Source: Adiantum capillus-veneris (Eukaryota > Streptophyta > Polypodiopsida > Polypodiales > Pteridaceae). Taken from it: 64,000 nt of DNA. A model generated the notes under the pieces. That model saw only the letters and a list, made by a program, of their open reading frames with translations. It was not told the DNA's origin and made no database searches. The translations under genes and the position numbers were made by a program. The stretch's first letter is position 1; each line of letters begins with the position of its first letter. Of this stretch, positions 22,174-33,729 are shown one piece after another. The DNA lies in contig CM043965.1 of NCBI GenBank assembly GCA_014529385.2, forward strand, positions 65,567,190 to 65,631,189, written 5' to 3'.

Positions 22174-22611
22174 CTATCCAAAGCTCCGATTATGCTTCCT
22201 CCGAATTGGGGTTAGGATTTTCATGTGTTTGTGGATGCTTCGGATCGAGCTATTGGAAGTGTGCTGATGCAGGAAGAAAGTCAAGGATGGTTCTGACCTG
22301 TCTATTATGCCAGTAGACGATTATCATCCGCAGAAAGAAATTATTCAGTAACTGAAAGGGAATGTTTACGGATGATTTATTCAGTGAAGAAATTTCGGCA
22401 CTATTTGTTGGGCCGACGTTTTTTCTTCCATGTGGACCATTCGGCTCTTTTATACCTGGTACGGCAACAGAATTTGACGGGAAGATTGGCCAGATGGGTG
22501 CTTTTGCTGCAGGAATTTGACTTTGAGGTCATACATTGGCCAGGGGCTCAGCATGCAGTGGCTGACTACCTATCCAGGTTAGATTGCGGTGAGCCGCCAA
22601 GACGGGTGTAG
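22174..22611 (+). pseudogene. pol: E1 RNase H
   Basis: Frame 1 with stops at 22213 and 22294. RNase H signatures: FHVFVDASDRAIGSVL (first catalytic Asp), YSVTERECL (Glu), and FFFHVDHSALLYL (third acidic position), ending with the gypsy tail VADYLSRLDCGE. I see no second RNase H like the one many Tat elements carry. The frame changes near 22605 into integrase. Confidence 0.9.
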
Positions 22612-22613
22612 CT

Positions 22614-24042
22614 GATGAATTTCCGGATGCGTCTCTGTTTCTAACAGGTGTAGTTGCAGAGGATACAACAGTTCCGAAACAGGCAAGGGTCATCCCTAGC
22701 ATCCCATGGACATGGTATGAAGAGATGTTTCATTTTCTCGACAGTGGCGAAATGCCTTCCTTCTTGTCCAGCCATCAGAGGAAACGTATGGCTATCAGAA
22801 GCAGGAATTTTGAGATTATTATAGGGAAGCTCTATTATCATACGGTGGCGGATATATTACTCAGATGTGTGCTACCACAGGAGCAGGAAGCAGTTATGGA
22901 GGAAGTCCATACCGATATTGCGGGAGGTCACTTTGCAGCATTAATCACAGATCGAAAGGTTCTCCAATCAGGATTATGGTGGCCCACATTGTTTCAGGTT
23001 GCAAGAAATTATGTGCAACAATTTGATGTGTGTCAGCGGTTGGGGCAACCTCTACCAAACGGTCCAAAATGCCTTTTCAGTCGGCTTTTCCCTTGGAGCC
23101 TTTTCAAAAGTGGGGTTTGGATTTTGTTGGACCTTTTAAACCAATTGCAGCTCACACAGGTAATAAGTATATTTTGACAGCCACGGATTACGCTACCAAA
23201 TGGGTGGAGGCATGGCCTTTGAGAGATAATACTACAGTTTCTATGGGCTGGATGCTTATATAAGGATATCTTGTCTAGATATGGCTGTCCTATTGAGCTG
23301 GTTAGTGATAGGGGAAGTCATTTTTTGAATAAGGTGATGGAGAGAATGATACGGTTTTATTTTGTATTGCACAGGAAATCTTCTCCATATTATCCTTAGG
23401 CGAATGGGCAAGCAGAATCAACTAATAAGCAATTGATTCGGATTTTAACAAAGTTAGTGAATATGCATCGAACAGATTGGGATGTGAAACTTCCTTCCGC
23501 CTTATGGGCCTATCGGACAGCTTATAAAGTGGCAACAGGATTGACTCCTTTTAAGTTGGCATTTGACATGGAGGCAATCACCCCGGTGGAGCAAGTGATT
23601 CCGAGTTTGCGGATGCTCATTGCAGATCGGCTTCTTCCGGAAGATTCTATTATTTATCGCTTGGATGTTTTGCAGGAACTAGACGAAGAGCGGTTGCATA
23701 GCTTTGCGGTGCTGCAAGATCTACAGTCTAGGCGGCAAAAATGGCTGGATCACCCAAAAGCACGACAATTTGTTCGAGGACAGCTGGTCCTTGTCTTTGA
23801 TTCCCACCTCGGAAAGATGCCTGGAAATCTTAAATTACAGTGGTCAAGACCATTCTGGGTTTTTCAAGCATGCGGGCCCATTTCTTTTTACTTGGCGGAT
23901 TTGCGGGGGAGGTTATTTTTGTACTGGTCAATGGTTTCAGACTGCGCCATTATGTTTCACCTACCCTGATTCAGTTCCCCTTTGCTGTGGTACAAGATCC
24001 GGAAGCCGCCCTAATAATGATTGGGGATTCTTTTACATGAAA
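22614..24042 (+). pseudogene. pol: E1 integrase
   Basis: At least three frame segments. Frame 3 from about 22614 to 23090 holds the N-terminal domain; the usual His-Cys pattern survives in part ([30 protein letters not shown]). Frame 2 from about 23060 to 23263 holds LDFVGPF with the first Asp. The second Asp lies near 23302 in VSDRGSHF and the Glu in ANGQAESTN near 23403. The C-terminal part (HRTDWDVKLPSALWAYRTAY, then a conserved VNGFRLRHY end near 23935) runs to about 24042. All three catalytic residues remain, but the reading frame is broken. Confidence 0.9.
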
Positions 24043-24082
24043 TCTTGGAAAGTGGGAAAGGAGCTATGATGGTTGCGACACC

Positions 24083-26176
24083 GTGGCTCGCTCTATTTTG
24101 GGAACTCATTGTGAGAGGGTTACTACATGCAGACGATTATTGTTGTGCTTATCCTGTTTTGTGTATCGCGCGTCCTTAGCTCTATATTCTCTGCTCCTGC
24201 ATCTCATCGTTGCCATGACGGCTTCTCTCCTGCAATGCATCCCCTTCACTCTCATACAGCAGCTAGCGCTTCGCCGAGTGGACGCCTGGCTGCAAGATTT
24301 GCAACTACGTGTGTTCGCCAACTTGGATTGGCAAGGGACACCTGTTCACCCGCCGCACGCAACAGGTTTGATTGAGCAATTGTCTACTGGAGATATGGTG
24401 GAGCTGAATAACCAACAGATTTAGCTGACAACAGAAAGGATCTCCAGGTGTTGCTGTTTGCCCAATGATGGAGTGGTGCGGGCGTCTCATGTGATTCTTG
24501 CTACCGATGTCGATCAGGAGTTTAGCTTGAAAGTGAAAGGTGAATATAAGCTTTCAGGGTTGTCAGATGTAGCGGCCAGGGATGCGTATCGATGGTTTCT
24601 CAAGGCAATTTGGCTACAAGCCAAAACCTATACCATCTCGACCAGAGCAAGGAACGTTTTGCATTCCGCCAACTTTGGGCCTGTGGCTTGGGCAGCAGTT
24701 GTCAGAGAAAGACTGCTGGCAGAATGCCAAAGAGTGATGGCATGGTTGGGGCGAAATACCCCAACCAATACAAAAGTTGGCCAACTGCTCACACTGATCT
24801 TTCCCTTAAGGGAAGTTTTTTCTCTCGCCCTGCGTCCTCTATGCCACTTTGAAGATGACCGATTGGTGGTCCAAGGGACTGTTGCCCCTCTGACGCAAAC
24901 CCAGAGTTTGGCAGTTCCTGATGGGCGGGAAACACAGCAGTAGAATGTGGGCACTGAGGAATTGCCGGGTCCATCGACGGTAGTGGTACCCTCTGGAGAC
25001 CAAGAGATGGCCACTGCCGGACCAGCAACCCGCAAGCGCGGCAGGGAGGAACAACAGTTCTCTACACCACCTCCTGCGACTACATCTCCTGTGCTGGAGT
25101 TTTTTGCGGTGGCACGCTGGCACCGCCAAATGCAGGAGAGAGTGGCAAGTGCTACTCTTCTCATGACAGGCTCTCCGGCTACGGACGTTCCCTCGCAACC
25201 GAAAACTTCTGGAACCACCAATGCGGCTGCCTCGACGGGAGATACTCTTCCCGCACCTCTACCCTGGGAGGCTACGACAGCAAACCCTGCTGACCAAATA
25301 TAGGCGTGCGGCACTTTTTTGAGCAAACTTGCAGAGTCCATTCATGCGGCCTGGCCAGCCTCCGCAAAACAGAGGGTAGAGTTAATGAGTTGGAAGCGCA
25401 GGTAACGGCCTTGCAGACTCACATTGCCGAGTTGACCAATCAAAATGAAGATCTGACTGCAACAGCTCGCCAGCAGGATGCAGAAATACAAATGCTTCGG
25501 GGGGCTAATGCTGCGTTTGTGGCTTCTATTCAAGAGGAAGTACTTCAATTAAAAATGCAGCATAGCCTTGCCTCATACTTAGCCTCGCACCCTGGTGATG
25601 TAATGATCAGTATGAATGATTTGGATGCGTTGGCAGTGGAGATGAAACAGGATCTTCGTATCTTTTTGGACAATCAACTACAGAGCTGGAGCACACGCTT
25701 ATCTGCTGAGGTGAGAGCACAACCACCAACTCAGCAGGTTGTGGTGCAGCAACCTGAGTCATCCAACACTGACAGAGGTAAGAGTGTTGTTCCCGAAGGT
25801 TTTGATGTTGCTGATTGGGCGCAAGCTACAGAGGATTGTGCTGAAGCCCAGGCTCATGTATCTCGTTTGCAGAAAATGATTCGTCGATTTCGTAAGGAGC
25901 GGCGTAGGATCTGTTTTTGGGTGGAGACCTTGGCTCATTATTTCTCTCTCACTCTACCCCCTTGCCCTCCATTTTGGTCTGCTCTTAATAGATACCTTTC
26001 TCGCTAATATCCTTTACATACGCCTCTTGCTCCTTTGCCACAGGCGCCGCAATCTATTTCTTTGCCAACGTAGTTTATTCCTCGGGCTCCTTGGCTGGAA
26101 CATATTGAGATAGATCCACATCTTGTGGATGAGGTCTATCGAGCACACACTGCAGATTTTAGAGGCCCTCCATAGA
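24083..26176 (+). pseudogene. E1 extra reading frame downstream of integrase
   Basis: A coherent frame continues about 2.1 kb past integrase. Frame 2 runs from about 24083 to 25375 across stops at 24422, 24941 and 25301, each in otherwise protein-like sequence. It then moves to frame 1, open to 26005 and readable to 26176. Near its start is a hydrophobic stretch of about 30 residues (LLLCLSCFVYRASLALYSLL onward) that could span a membrane. The middle is globular-looking (DAYRWFLKAIWLQAKTYT). The last third holds a heptad-like coiled coil (VNELEAQVTALQTHIAEL) and basic residues. Post-integrase frames occur in Athila (env-like) and some Tat elements; I cannot match this one. It ends close to where a 3' LTR would be expected. 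Confidence 0.6.
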
Positions 26177-26876
26177 TGTAAGAGGGCCATGCTTGCTCAA
26201 GGTTCAAATCCACTGGAGGTGACATCCACACTGGATGGGGGCCCATCTAGGATGTGAAACAACCAAAGAAAGAATGATTGGATTGATCCCCAGTACGTGG
26301 TCTCTCGTCCTCCGACATCTACATTAAAGGTAGTTAAGTATTAGGACATCCCACACACATATATACTATTAGACCTAAGTAGGGGCTAGTAGTGCATACC
26401 TTTAAGTAGTACATATCTCTATCTAATGTATAGAGAGGGTAGAGATAGATCGAGATTAAAGCTTTGATTACTTCTTCTCTTAGCCTTTGAAAAATACACC
26501 CGTGGTTTAGAATATTGTTTATTGTAAAGAGTAGTGGGAGTGGGTTTAACAAAGCTAAGTTGGCATTGGTTCCTATGGAGCTTGCTAATGGCTCAATAAT
26601 GGTTAAGTCGTAGTCAAGCCTAAAAAGACAACATTATTAAGACCATAGTTCTCGATGGTGTCCCCTGAATCCTGTAAACAGACATGCCAAATGAGATAAT
26701 AAATCTCACTCCCACTTACCCTATTGCAATGAACAACTCCAACCTTTCATAGATTAGAGGGGTGCATCTCTTCTTAGGTGGAGAAGAAAGAAACCTAAGC
26801 TCTAATCATTAACTATCTATTGTTGTAGTCTCTTTTTACAAAGAGGTAGAGAGTGGTAGGATGAGGAAAATAGAGT
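26177..26876. other. Unassigned DNA after E1
   Basis: No gene or RNA recognised. It contains a small hairpin (GGCCCTC...GAGGGCC near 26163-26189) and a G-rich run near 26237. I searched by eye for a copy of the E1 LTR and did not find one. Confidence 0.4.
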
Positions 26877-26914
26877 AGAGAGAGAGAGCAATAGGAGATT
26901 TATCTACTCCTATT

Positions 26915-26962
<48 letters not shown>

Positions 26963-27053
26963 CTATTGTCATCTATCTATCTAATATGATAGAGAGAGAG
27001 GGTAGAGATTAGAGAGATAAGGTAGAGAGAGGAACATGAGATTTATCTACTAT

Positions 27054-27098
<45 letters not shown>

Positions 27099-27381
27099 AT
27101 CTTCTATCTCTACATTCTATTTAATTTTAAACAATAAACATAACCAAAAATCTAAATTCTGATCCTAACCCTAGATTTAAACCCTAATCCTAAATCTATA
27201 ACTCTCTATTTTTTTCTCTCTCTCTTTTTATCTCTCTCTTTCTCTCTATCTCCCTAAACATAACCCTAAATCTAAACCTTTATCCTAACCCTAGATTTAA
27301 ACCCTAAACTTAAAGCTATAACTCTCTATTTTCCTCTCCCTCTCTTTCTCCTTTTATATCTCTCTTTCTCTCTATCTCCCT

Positions 27382-27423
<42 letters not shown>

Positions 27424-27466
27424 TCTCTTGGTCTCCCTCTCTCTCCCTCTGTCTCCCTCCCCCTGT

Positions 27467-27515
<49 letters not shown>

Positions 27516-27588
27516 TTCTCTTTCTGTCTATCTATCTCTACCTCTCCCTCCCTCCCTCCCTCCCTCTCTCTCTCTCTCTCTGCCTCTG

Positions 27589-27652
<64 letters not shown>

Positions 27653-27660
27653 CAAGCTAA
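26877..27660. repeat. Long CT/GA microsatellite cluster with degenerate telomere-like blocks
   Basis: Several long CT runs (about 26915-26958, 27055-27090, 27388-27422, 27470-27507, 27590-27650), separated by CTAT-rich DNA. Two blocks at about 27165-27190 and 27258-27315 hold degenerate CCCTAAA-like units. Both are followed by a similar TATAACTCTCTATTTT sequence, so part of the cluster is a tandem duplication. Open frames across this stretch are low-complexity artefacts. Confidence 0.9.
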
Positions 27661-27682
27661 TAAAATTCTCTCTACAAGAAAT

Positions 27683-28134
27683 CATTAGGCAAAATTTGGA
27701 CTCACAAAGGGGCCCTTTAAGGAGTTTGACTTTACCTCTCTCTACCAAAACGGGCGCATCGATAAATTTTTCCAAACAAAATCCAAAGTTGGCAGAGGTT
27801 TGACAGTTAGAATGTCCTCTTCAAGCTCTATCTACTGATATATAGCATGCCATGAGATTCCTCATATTTTAGAAGATTCTTTTTTTGATTCACTTAGATT
27901 CCGACAGAGTTGTCACATCATAGGTGAATCAAAAAAAGAATCTTCTAAAATATGAGGAATCTCATGGCGTGCTATATATTAGTAGATAGAGCTTGAAGAG
28001 GACATTCTAACTGTCAAACCTCCGCCAACTTTGGAGTTTGTTTGCAAAAATTTATCAATGCGCCCGTTTTGGTAGAGAGAGGTAAAGTCAAACTCCTTAA
28101 AGGGCCCCTTTGTGAGTCCAAATTTTGCCTAATG
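27683..28134. repeat. 452-bp near-perfect foldback (inverted repeat)
   Basis: Left arm 27683-27896 and right arm 27921-28134 are reverse complements over 214 bp with about seven mismatches by eye; the loop is about 24 nt. No open frame is conserved across it and no flanking duplication is obvious. It could be a foldback MITE, or a recent inverted duplication able to give a long double-stranded RNA hairpin. Confidence 0.92.
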
Positions 28135-28451
28135 CAAGCAATGCAAGTGAGGGAAATCAAGAAAGGCAAACAAACAATGTGAGGTCAAGGAAGCAAACAC
28201 CATCTACAAATATGCAAGAGGTATGAGATTATTTCATCTATCTATTCTAATGTGTTTGTGTTTAAGACAATAGGGCGGGGTGGGCTGGTAAAGAAACTTA
28301 CCTCCTGCTTTATGTCCTCTGTTGTATCTTCTTGCCGTCCACTTGTGTAGAGCTTTTGTGCGATTGATCTTCTTGCGATCCCATGCCTTCTTCTCACGGT
28401 CCACCATTTACTCTCCGACCACAACGATATAGCACTCCACCCAAAGCCTGG

Positions 28452-28507
<56 letters not shown>

Positions 28508-30425
28508 CTATTTTAACTTATATAATAAGACATAAATGAACTTTTACATTCAAAAGACAAATTGATATAGAGAAAAGGTAATAATTAGTACAAAAACAAC
28601 TCAGTCTTAGAATTATCTTTGTACATGGATTATGAGAATGAAACCTCATTCTAGTATACAATGATAGTGATCCAATAAAGAAGTACTTTCCAAGTAGCAG
28701 GAGCAAGTGTAATCTCGGACTGACAATAGCTTTAAGCCAAAAAAGAAAATCCAAGAAAGGATAGATCAGTTCTCACATGCATCCATCCAAACAAGATGAC
28801 AAATACATTAGCCTTGGATGTGTTTTACATGTGTCAATGGACTGTATTAATTGTTATCCATGTCCATCTTACAAATTTTTAGAACTTAAACCTACTGTCC
28901 AAAGTGTTAATGTATTCTAGATTTTTTGTAAAAACGTTTTAGTGTCCAGATATACTTATAAGTAAGGTTTCTAACAACCCTAATTCTTTATTTAGACCTT
29001 AAATAGATAATAACATTTATTTTGACAATAAGGAATCCACCCCTTCTGAACCAAGTATCTGAATCCTTAGAACTTCTCATCATTCATTACAATACTACTT
29101 TGAACCAAGTATCTTAATCCTAAGAACTTCTCATCCTTTGCCTGATCTGTCAAGCTTCAATTCTTCTAGCTTTTCTAAGTACCATGAATCCATAAAGTAA
29201 CCTAAATCAAAAAAGATTTAGATACCACTTAAAAAATTCCAATAGTTTGTTTTAAGGATGCCAAAATTGGCTAAGTTTTTAAAGAAAAACTAAGTTCTAC
29301 ATGCCCCCTTGGGCTTACTAAATCTATCTTTCCTTAGTTTGCATATCAAATGAGAAGAAAACTATATTTAACTTGGTTTTAAAAAAGTTTAAATACTTGT
29401 TGTGCCTCAATGCTGAACCTAAAAAATGGCACCATTTATTTATGTCAGTACCTGTTAGAGTGAAGGTTATTGTAGGGTAGTAATCAGTCAAAAAATGCAT
29501 AACGACCAGTCGTCCCTTGGGGAAAAACTTATACAATAAACCATTTTCTTAATTGTGAGTGCCAAGAGTGTAAACTAGCATCCCATCATTTCTCAAAAAA
29601 CCATTTATATGCAGTTTTTACTGCTTTCAGTCGAGTTTTATCAGACCCATGGAAATAACCAGTAAGAAAAGATGCCACAATTGCTATTAGAGTACTGGTT
29701 ATTACCGTATCTTGTTTGTGCAGCGGTCTCATAATACATCAACCCAAGGGACAATACATTTTTACGAAAAGAACCCATATCTTACTAACCACATTATAGA
29801 TTCCAAATAGGGTGATCAATTCCAAACGAGCCAGTTTATAGTACTTATGTGCTATCTGTATCAAGTTAGAGGAAAACTCCCACCATGCAGATATAATCTA
29901 TTTCTAGTAGCACCATTAACCTAAACCTTGACTATCAATCATTCCTATACACAGTACGCAATCGTGGCAGGGTACCCACCCATTTTTTTGTTTAAAACCA
30001 GGTCAACCCAGGCGATAGTTGCTTTAAAAAATTAATCCAATAACTTTCCAAAATGTAATGTAATGTTTATACAGCAGGAAAAACTGAGCAAGTTACAGTA
30101 ACAAGATGATTTCTCTCATGCATTATGTAAAACCTTCACAGCATGTCATGAAGGTTCCATTAAAAAGGAAAACACCGACCTGAGACGGTAGTTCAACCAC
30201 CTCCATGACTGCACAGTGTCAAAGCCCTCACACCTCACTTTAAAAACACACGCAAAGAGAAATATACCACAGACTAAGTGAGGGTCCAAAGTGCACCCTC
30301 ACATTTTATAGGGTTCAATTCATCCAGCTTGCTCAAGGTGAGAAAAATGCCCCACGATCATAGTACTAAGTAGCTACAGGTTCGTAAGCAACAGCTACGA
30401 CCACCCCTGCTCGCATAGTGGGGGG
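28135..30425. other. Gene-poor DNA with a TG microsatellite
   Basis: No supported gene. A (TG)n run occupies about 28453-28505. Two imperfect copies of 'tgaaccaagtatct' followed by 'aacttctcat' lie at about 29048-29082 and 29100-29131. The rest is AT-rich, with only short frames. Confidence 0.5.
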
Positions 30426-30429
30426 TTGA

Positions 30430-30470
<41 letters not shown>
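30426..30470. repeat. GA microsatellite
   Basis: An uninterrupted GA run of about 40 bp; a shorter GA-rich patch follows at 30534-30556. Confidence 0.9.
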
Positions 30471-30776
30471 TGTGCGTAAGAAATAGTGCTAGGTTGTTCT
30501 TAGTGTGCGGTAAGCTATAGTACAGACAAGGGGGACAGAGAGAGAGAAAGAGAGCGTGAGGGGTAGGCTAGATATCAAAGAAATGAATTCCACGATCTAT
30601 ACATTACTTTTAGGGGTGGGTACCCCCCATGAGAAGAGAAGGAGGAGGGTTGCCCCCTTTTTCTAAAAAAACCAAGCCATATGATGGTTTAAGGTAAACC
30701 TAGGTGTTTTGATCAAGGTAAAAAGGTAACCTCACAAAAAATTTAGTTTTATTTACATGAATTAAACAAGTACTCA

Positions 30777-30898
<122 letters not shown>

Positions 30899-30973
30899 AG
30901 GGAGGGAGGGAGAGGGAGGTAGATCTTGAGACAGAGAGGGGGCGGCAGTAGGTGTGATGGAGGCAATACTTCA

Positions 30974-31013
30974 AGAGCAAGGTATGCCCAAAAAATGTAG
31001 CATACCTTGCTCT
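30974..31013. repeat. Short perfect hairpin
   Basis: AGAGCAAGGTATGC at 30974-30987 is the perfect reverse complement of 31000-31013, with a 12-nt loop. Related sequence (GCAAGG..TGG) stands near 33847 in reverse arrangement on the far side of the CACTA remnant. Confidence 0.8.
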
Positions 31014-31377
31014 GTTTCTTTTTTATGACCACCAATTATTATCATGGATATTATCGCATAGATTATCGCGTATATTACCGCATCCAACGTTCAAAAAAAT
31101 TATCCAATGTTGCAGTCTTTTTGCAACCCCCAATCTAATTTTCCACCCCCTTTAGTACCTTTTTTTTCTAATTGCCTCTTTCTTTTCTTATTGCATTTTT
31201 TAAAATTATATTTTCAGTACTATTTTTAATTTTTTAAAGTTTTGCTCTCTTTTTCTACTCATTATACTTTATTTAATAATATTTCTAGTCATTTCTCTCA
31301 ACTTTCCTATTGAAAATCTAGCTAATATCTAACCTACTAATTGTGCATTTTTTAGAGCACATGTGATTTTTACAAAA

Positions 31378-31790
31378 AGTATGTCAAGGTATTCCATATT
31401 TTTAAGTCTTTCCATATTGGAAGGACTTAAAAATACAACACCTCTTGGATTCCATGCACCTATTCAAGAATGTATCTCACACCCTATGGGACGACATTAT
31501 TGGCAAAAAAGACTCATTGGGGGAGAGGGAGGATTTGAGGGCCTTGAAATGTCTCCTCGCCTCCGTCACTCCATGTCGTGTCCCCAATGAGAAGATTGTG
31601 CTCCCTAAAGCACCATGGATGTTAACCAAAGAAGAGTAAGATCAAGTGAAGGGTTCCATTGCATCCATTTGCACACCAACATGATACATGAGGTCACTAA
31701 AGGGAGCTTTCACAAAAGCAAAGAAAGGTGGAAGTGTTCAATTGTATGGCTTGAAGTCCCATGACTGGCACAAGATGCTACATGTAATTC
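31378..31790 (+). pseudogene. CACTA transposase, TNP2 core fragment
   Basis: Frame 2 (31445 onward) reads DSMHLFKNVSHTLWDDIIGK, then DLRALKCLLASVTP, LPKAPWMLTKEE, a stop near 31637, and after further sense sequence GSVQLYGLKSHDWHKMLH. These are the conserved blocks of the TNP2/transposase_21 family (the DSMH-EKNV block, the L.K.E block and the G.KSHD-H block). The family protein is far longer, so this is an internal piece. A probable intron or insertion follows. Homology is by recognition of the ordered motifs. Confidence 0.8.
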
Positions 31791-31899
31791 TCTATCTCTA
31801 TCTCTCCTTATCCCTCATTTTGTCTAGATAATGATTTGTGTGTATGACTTTCTCTCACTTTCTCGTTTACTATTTTGACATTGTAGCTCATTTTTCCGG

Positions 31900-32765
31900 T
31901 GAGTATGTGCATATGCCGGGACAAAAAAGTGAGGGGAGCTATTTTCAAACTCGGGAGTTAGTAAGGTACACCACAACTCCACTCAACTAAACTTTTCTAT
32001 GTACACAATACCCTCAACAAGCACTTAGTGTACTCTTGTGTGTTCTCTTGTAGATTTGTAAGCTCCAAAGAAATTGAAATAGATGACTACCCTTCTACTC
32101 AAACACTTGCCATGGAAACCATGTGCACCATTAAGGATGCATTTCCAATCCATTCTTCTTAGCCAAATCCACCTCTTGGTTCACGTGGTTGAAGAGATCG
32201 CCATATGTGGAGTAGTGCATGCACGATAGATGTTCTTTTTAGAGAGGTTTTTAAAAACTCTCAAAGATTTTGTGAAGCTACGGTCCTAGCCAGAGGAATG
32301 TATGGCTGAAGGATGGATTGTGCAAGAGGCATTTGTTTACATTTTAAAGTATTTGGCACAAGCTAATCCCTCAATGCCTTACATGTGGTCAAATGAGGAG
32401 GATGCAAGGATGACTTCACACTTGCAATGTGGAAAGGGAAAATTACTTATTATAGATATGGATCTATCCCAAGTGGTCAATAACTTTATATCCTCAATGC
32501 AAATGTTATGACTAAGTGGGTGGACTTGTGGACAATGGAAAAGGCAAGGCATTTGTAGGAGAGGGAAGCATGGAAGCAACCGCATGGAGGCAGAATGGCA
32601 CCCCCACTGCCTAGACACCTTGCATTTTTCCCATATCTTATTAGTGATGAGTGGATTCATGACAGAATTACCAAGGCAAAAGCACACGGAGAAGACATCA
32701 TCGTCGACAAAGAATGGGAGTATGCACGTGGTTGCATACCAAAGATAGAGTACTCGTATACTTAA
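31900..32765 (+). pseudogene. CACTA transposase, C-terminal (DUF4218-like) fragment
   Basis: Downstream part of the same transposase in frame 1, with several stops: LAMETMCTIKDAFP near 32107, HLLVHVVEEIAICGVVHAR near 32172, then after a stop MFFLERFLKTLKDFVKLRS, and MAEGWIVQEAFVYILKYL from 32302. This block order is that of the domain that follows TNP2 in plant CACTA transposases. Around 32620-32755 a segment ending DKEWEYARGCIPK fits the next conserved region. Its first 158 bp are repeated at the left edge of the window. Stops at several sites show it is non-functional. Confidence 0.75.
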
Positions 32766-33324
32766 ACCATATTGTATAGTTTTTTTATTTTATCTTTGTA
32801 ATTGATAAAAGATATCTATTATTTTGTAGTGTCTTTCCTTTAACTCTATGTGGTCAAAGAATCCACAATTACGTACAAGCCACATTGACGAGCATCAAAC
32901 CACCGTGGAATGTAGCATCATGGGCAACTTTGACACAAATGGTGGATGAAGCCAGGTATGTGGGACTATTGTAAGGATACTAAAGGTCAATTTTAGAACC
33001 TTTCATACCTTCATCTTCAAAAGCAAGTGGTGGACTCTACATGGTGGACTCTAGTATACATGACATAGGGAGAATGACAATTTAGTTTTGCCACACAATT
33101 ATGAGCAAGTGAGTGAATACCTTCTTTACACTTATTTTCTTGTAACATTAATCATACCAATGTTACTCACTTTGAACTTCTCTTCTATAGGTCATCTATA
33201 TCCCAGCAATCCACCAACTAAAACTTTGGTTCGTAGTTCCCGTAACACCTCAAGGGAGAACCATTTTTTCTATAATGAAGTGGAGACCGTCTTCAACCCT
33301 CTCCCACCTACTAATTTAGATGGG

Positions 33325-33334
33325 GGGGGGGAGG

Positions 33335-33411
<77 letters not shown>
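33325..33411. repeat. G-run plus GA microsatellite
   Basis: A poly-G patch followed by about 70 bp of GA repeats, at the tail of the CACTA coding remnant. Confidence 0.9.
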
Positions 33412-33414
<3 letters not shown>

Positions 33415-33659
33415 TCAGGTCCAACAGCAGCAAATCAAGTGCCAGTCTTAGCGAGGATGATTACCATGATGATGAGATTTTGGATGAGGAATTTGAAGAT
33501 GATAAATCCAACACATCCACAAACAACAATTATATGTCTCTCTTTATTGATTTAGGATCCATGGTCTTAGAATTGGATGACGCTTCTTGTAGAGATCTTT
33601 TGAAAGATAATTCATAAACATTCTTATACTTTATGAAATTTTTTTGTGATGTCGTCCAT

Positions 33660-33663
<4 letters not shown>

Positions 33664-33726
<63 letters not shown>
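33664..33726. repeat. TC microsatellite
   Basis: About 60 bp of uninterrupted TC repeats. With the GA run at 33325 it makes a potential long-range inverted pairing. Confidence 0.9.

Positions 33727-33729
<3 letters not shown>

Larger units (their letters stand above)
8596..26176 (+). mobile_element. E1: older Ty3/gypsy element, Tat/Ogre-like primer, interrupted by E2
   Basis: Removing E2 (9015-18158) joins 9014 to 18159 and gives LTR end, tRNA-Arg PBS, Gag with zinc knuckles, protease, RT, RNase H, integrase and a long extra frame after integrase. The left limit is somewhere in 8596-9014. I see no 3' LTR between 26.2 and 26.9 kb, so the right end is lost or truncated. Many stops and frame changes show the element is old, which fits its being the insertion target. 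Confidence 0.85.

Noticed and set aside
22174-22720. Search for the second (archaeal-type) RNase H found in many Tat elements
   Set aside because: Only one RNase H is visible before integrase in E1 and in C; nothing between RNase H and integrase resembles another.
26165-26225. tRNA-like segment with CCTCCA/TGGAGG ends and a GGTTCAAATCC box
   Set aside because: Only about 53 nt separate the supposed acceptor strands, the T-stem does not pair and no anticodon arm can be drawn. A chance B-box resemblance.
27428-27775. Open frames of Ser/Leu or Glu/Arg repeats in the CT tracts
   Set aside because: They are translations of dinucleotide repeats, with no conserved or protein-like sequence on either strand. 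The same applies to 30700-31035 and 34432-34765.
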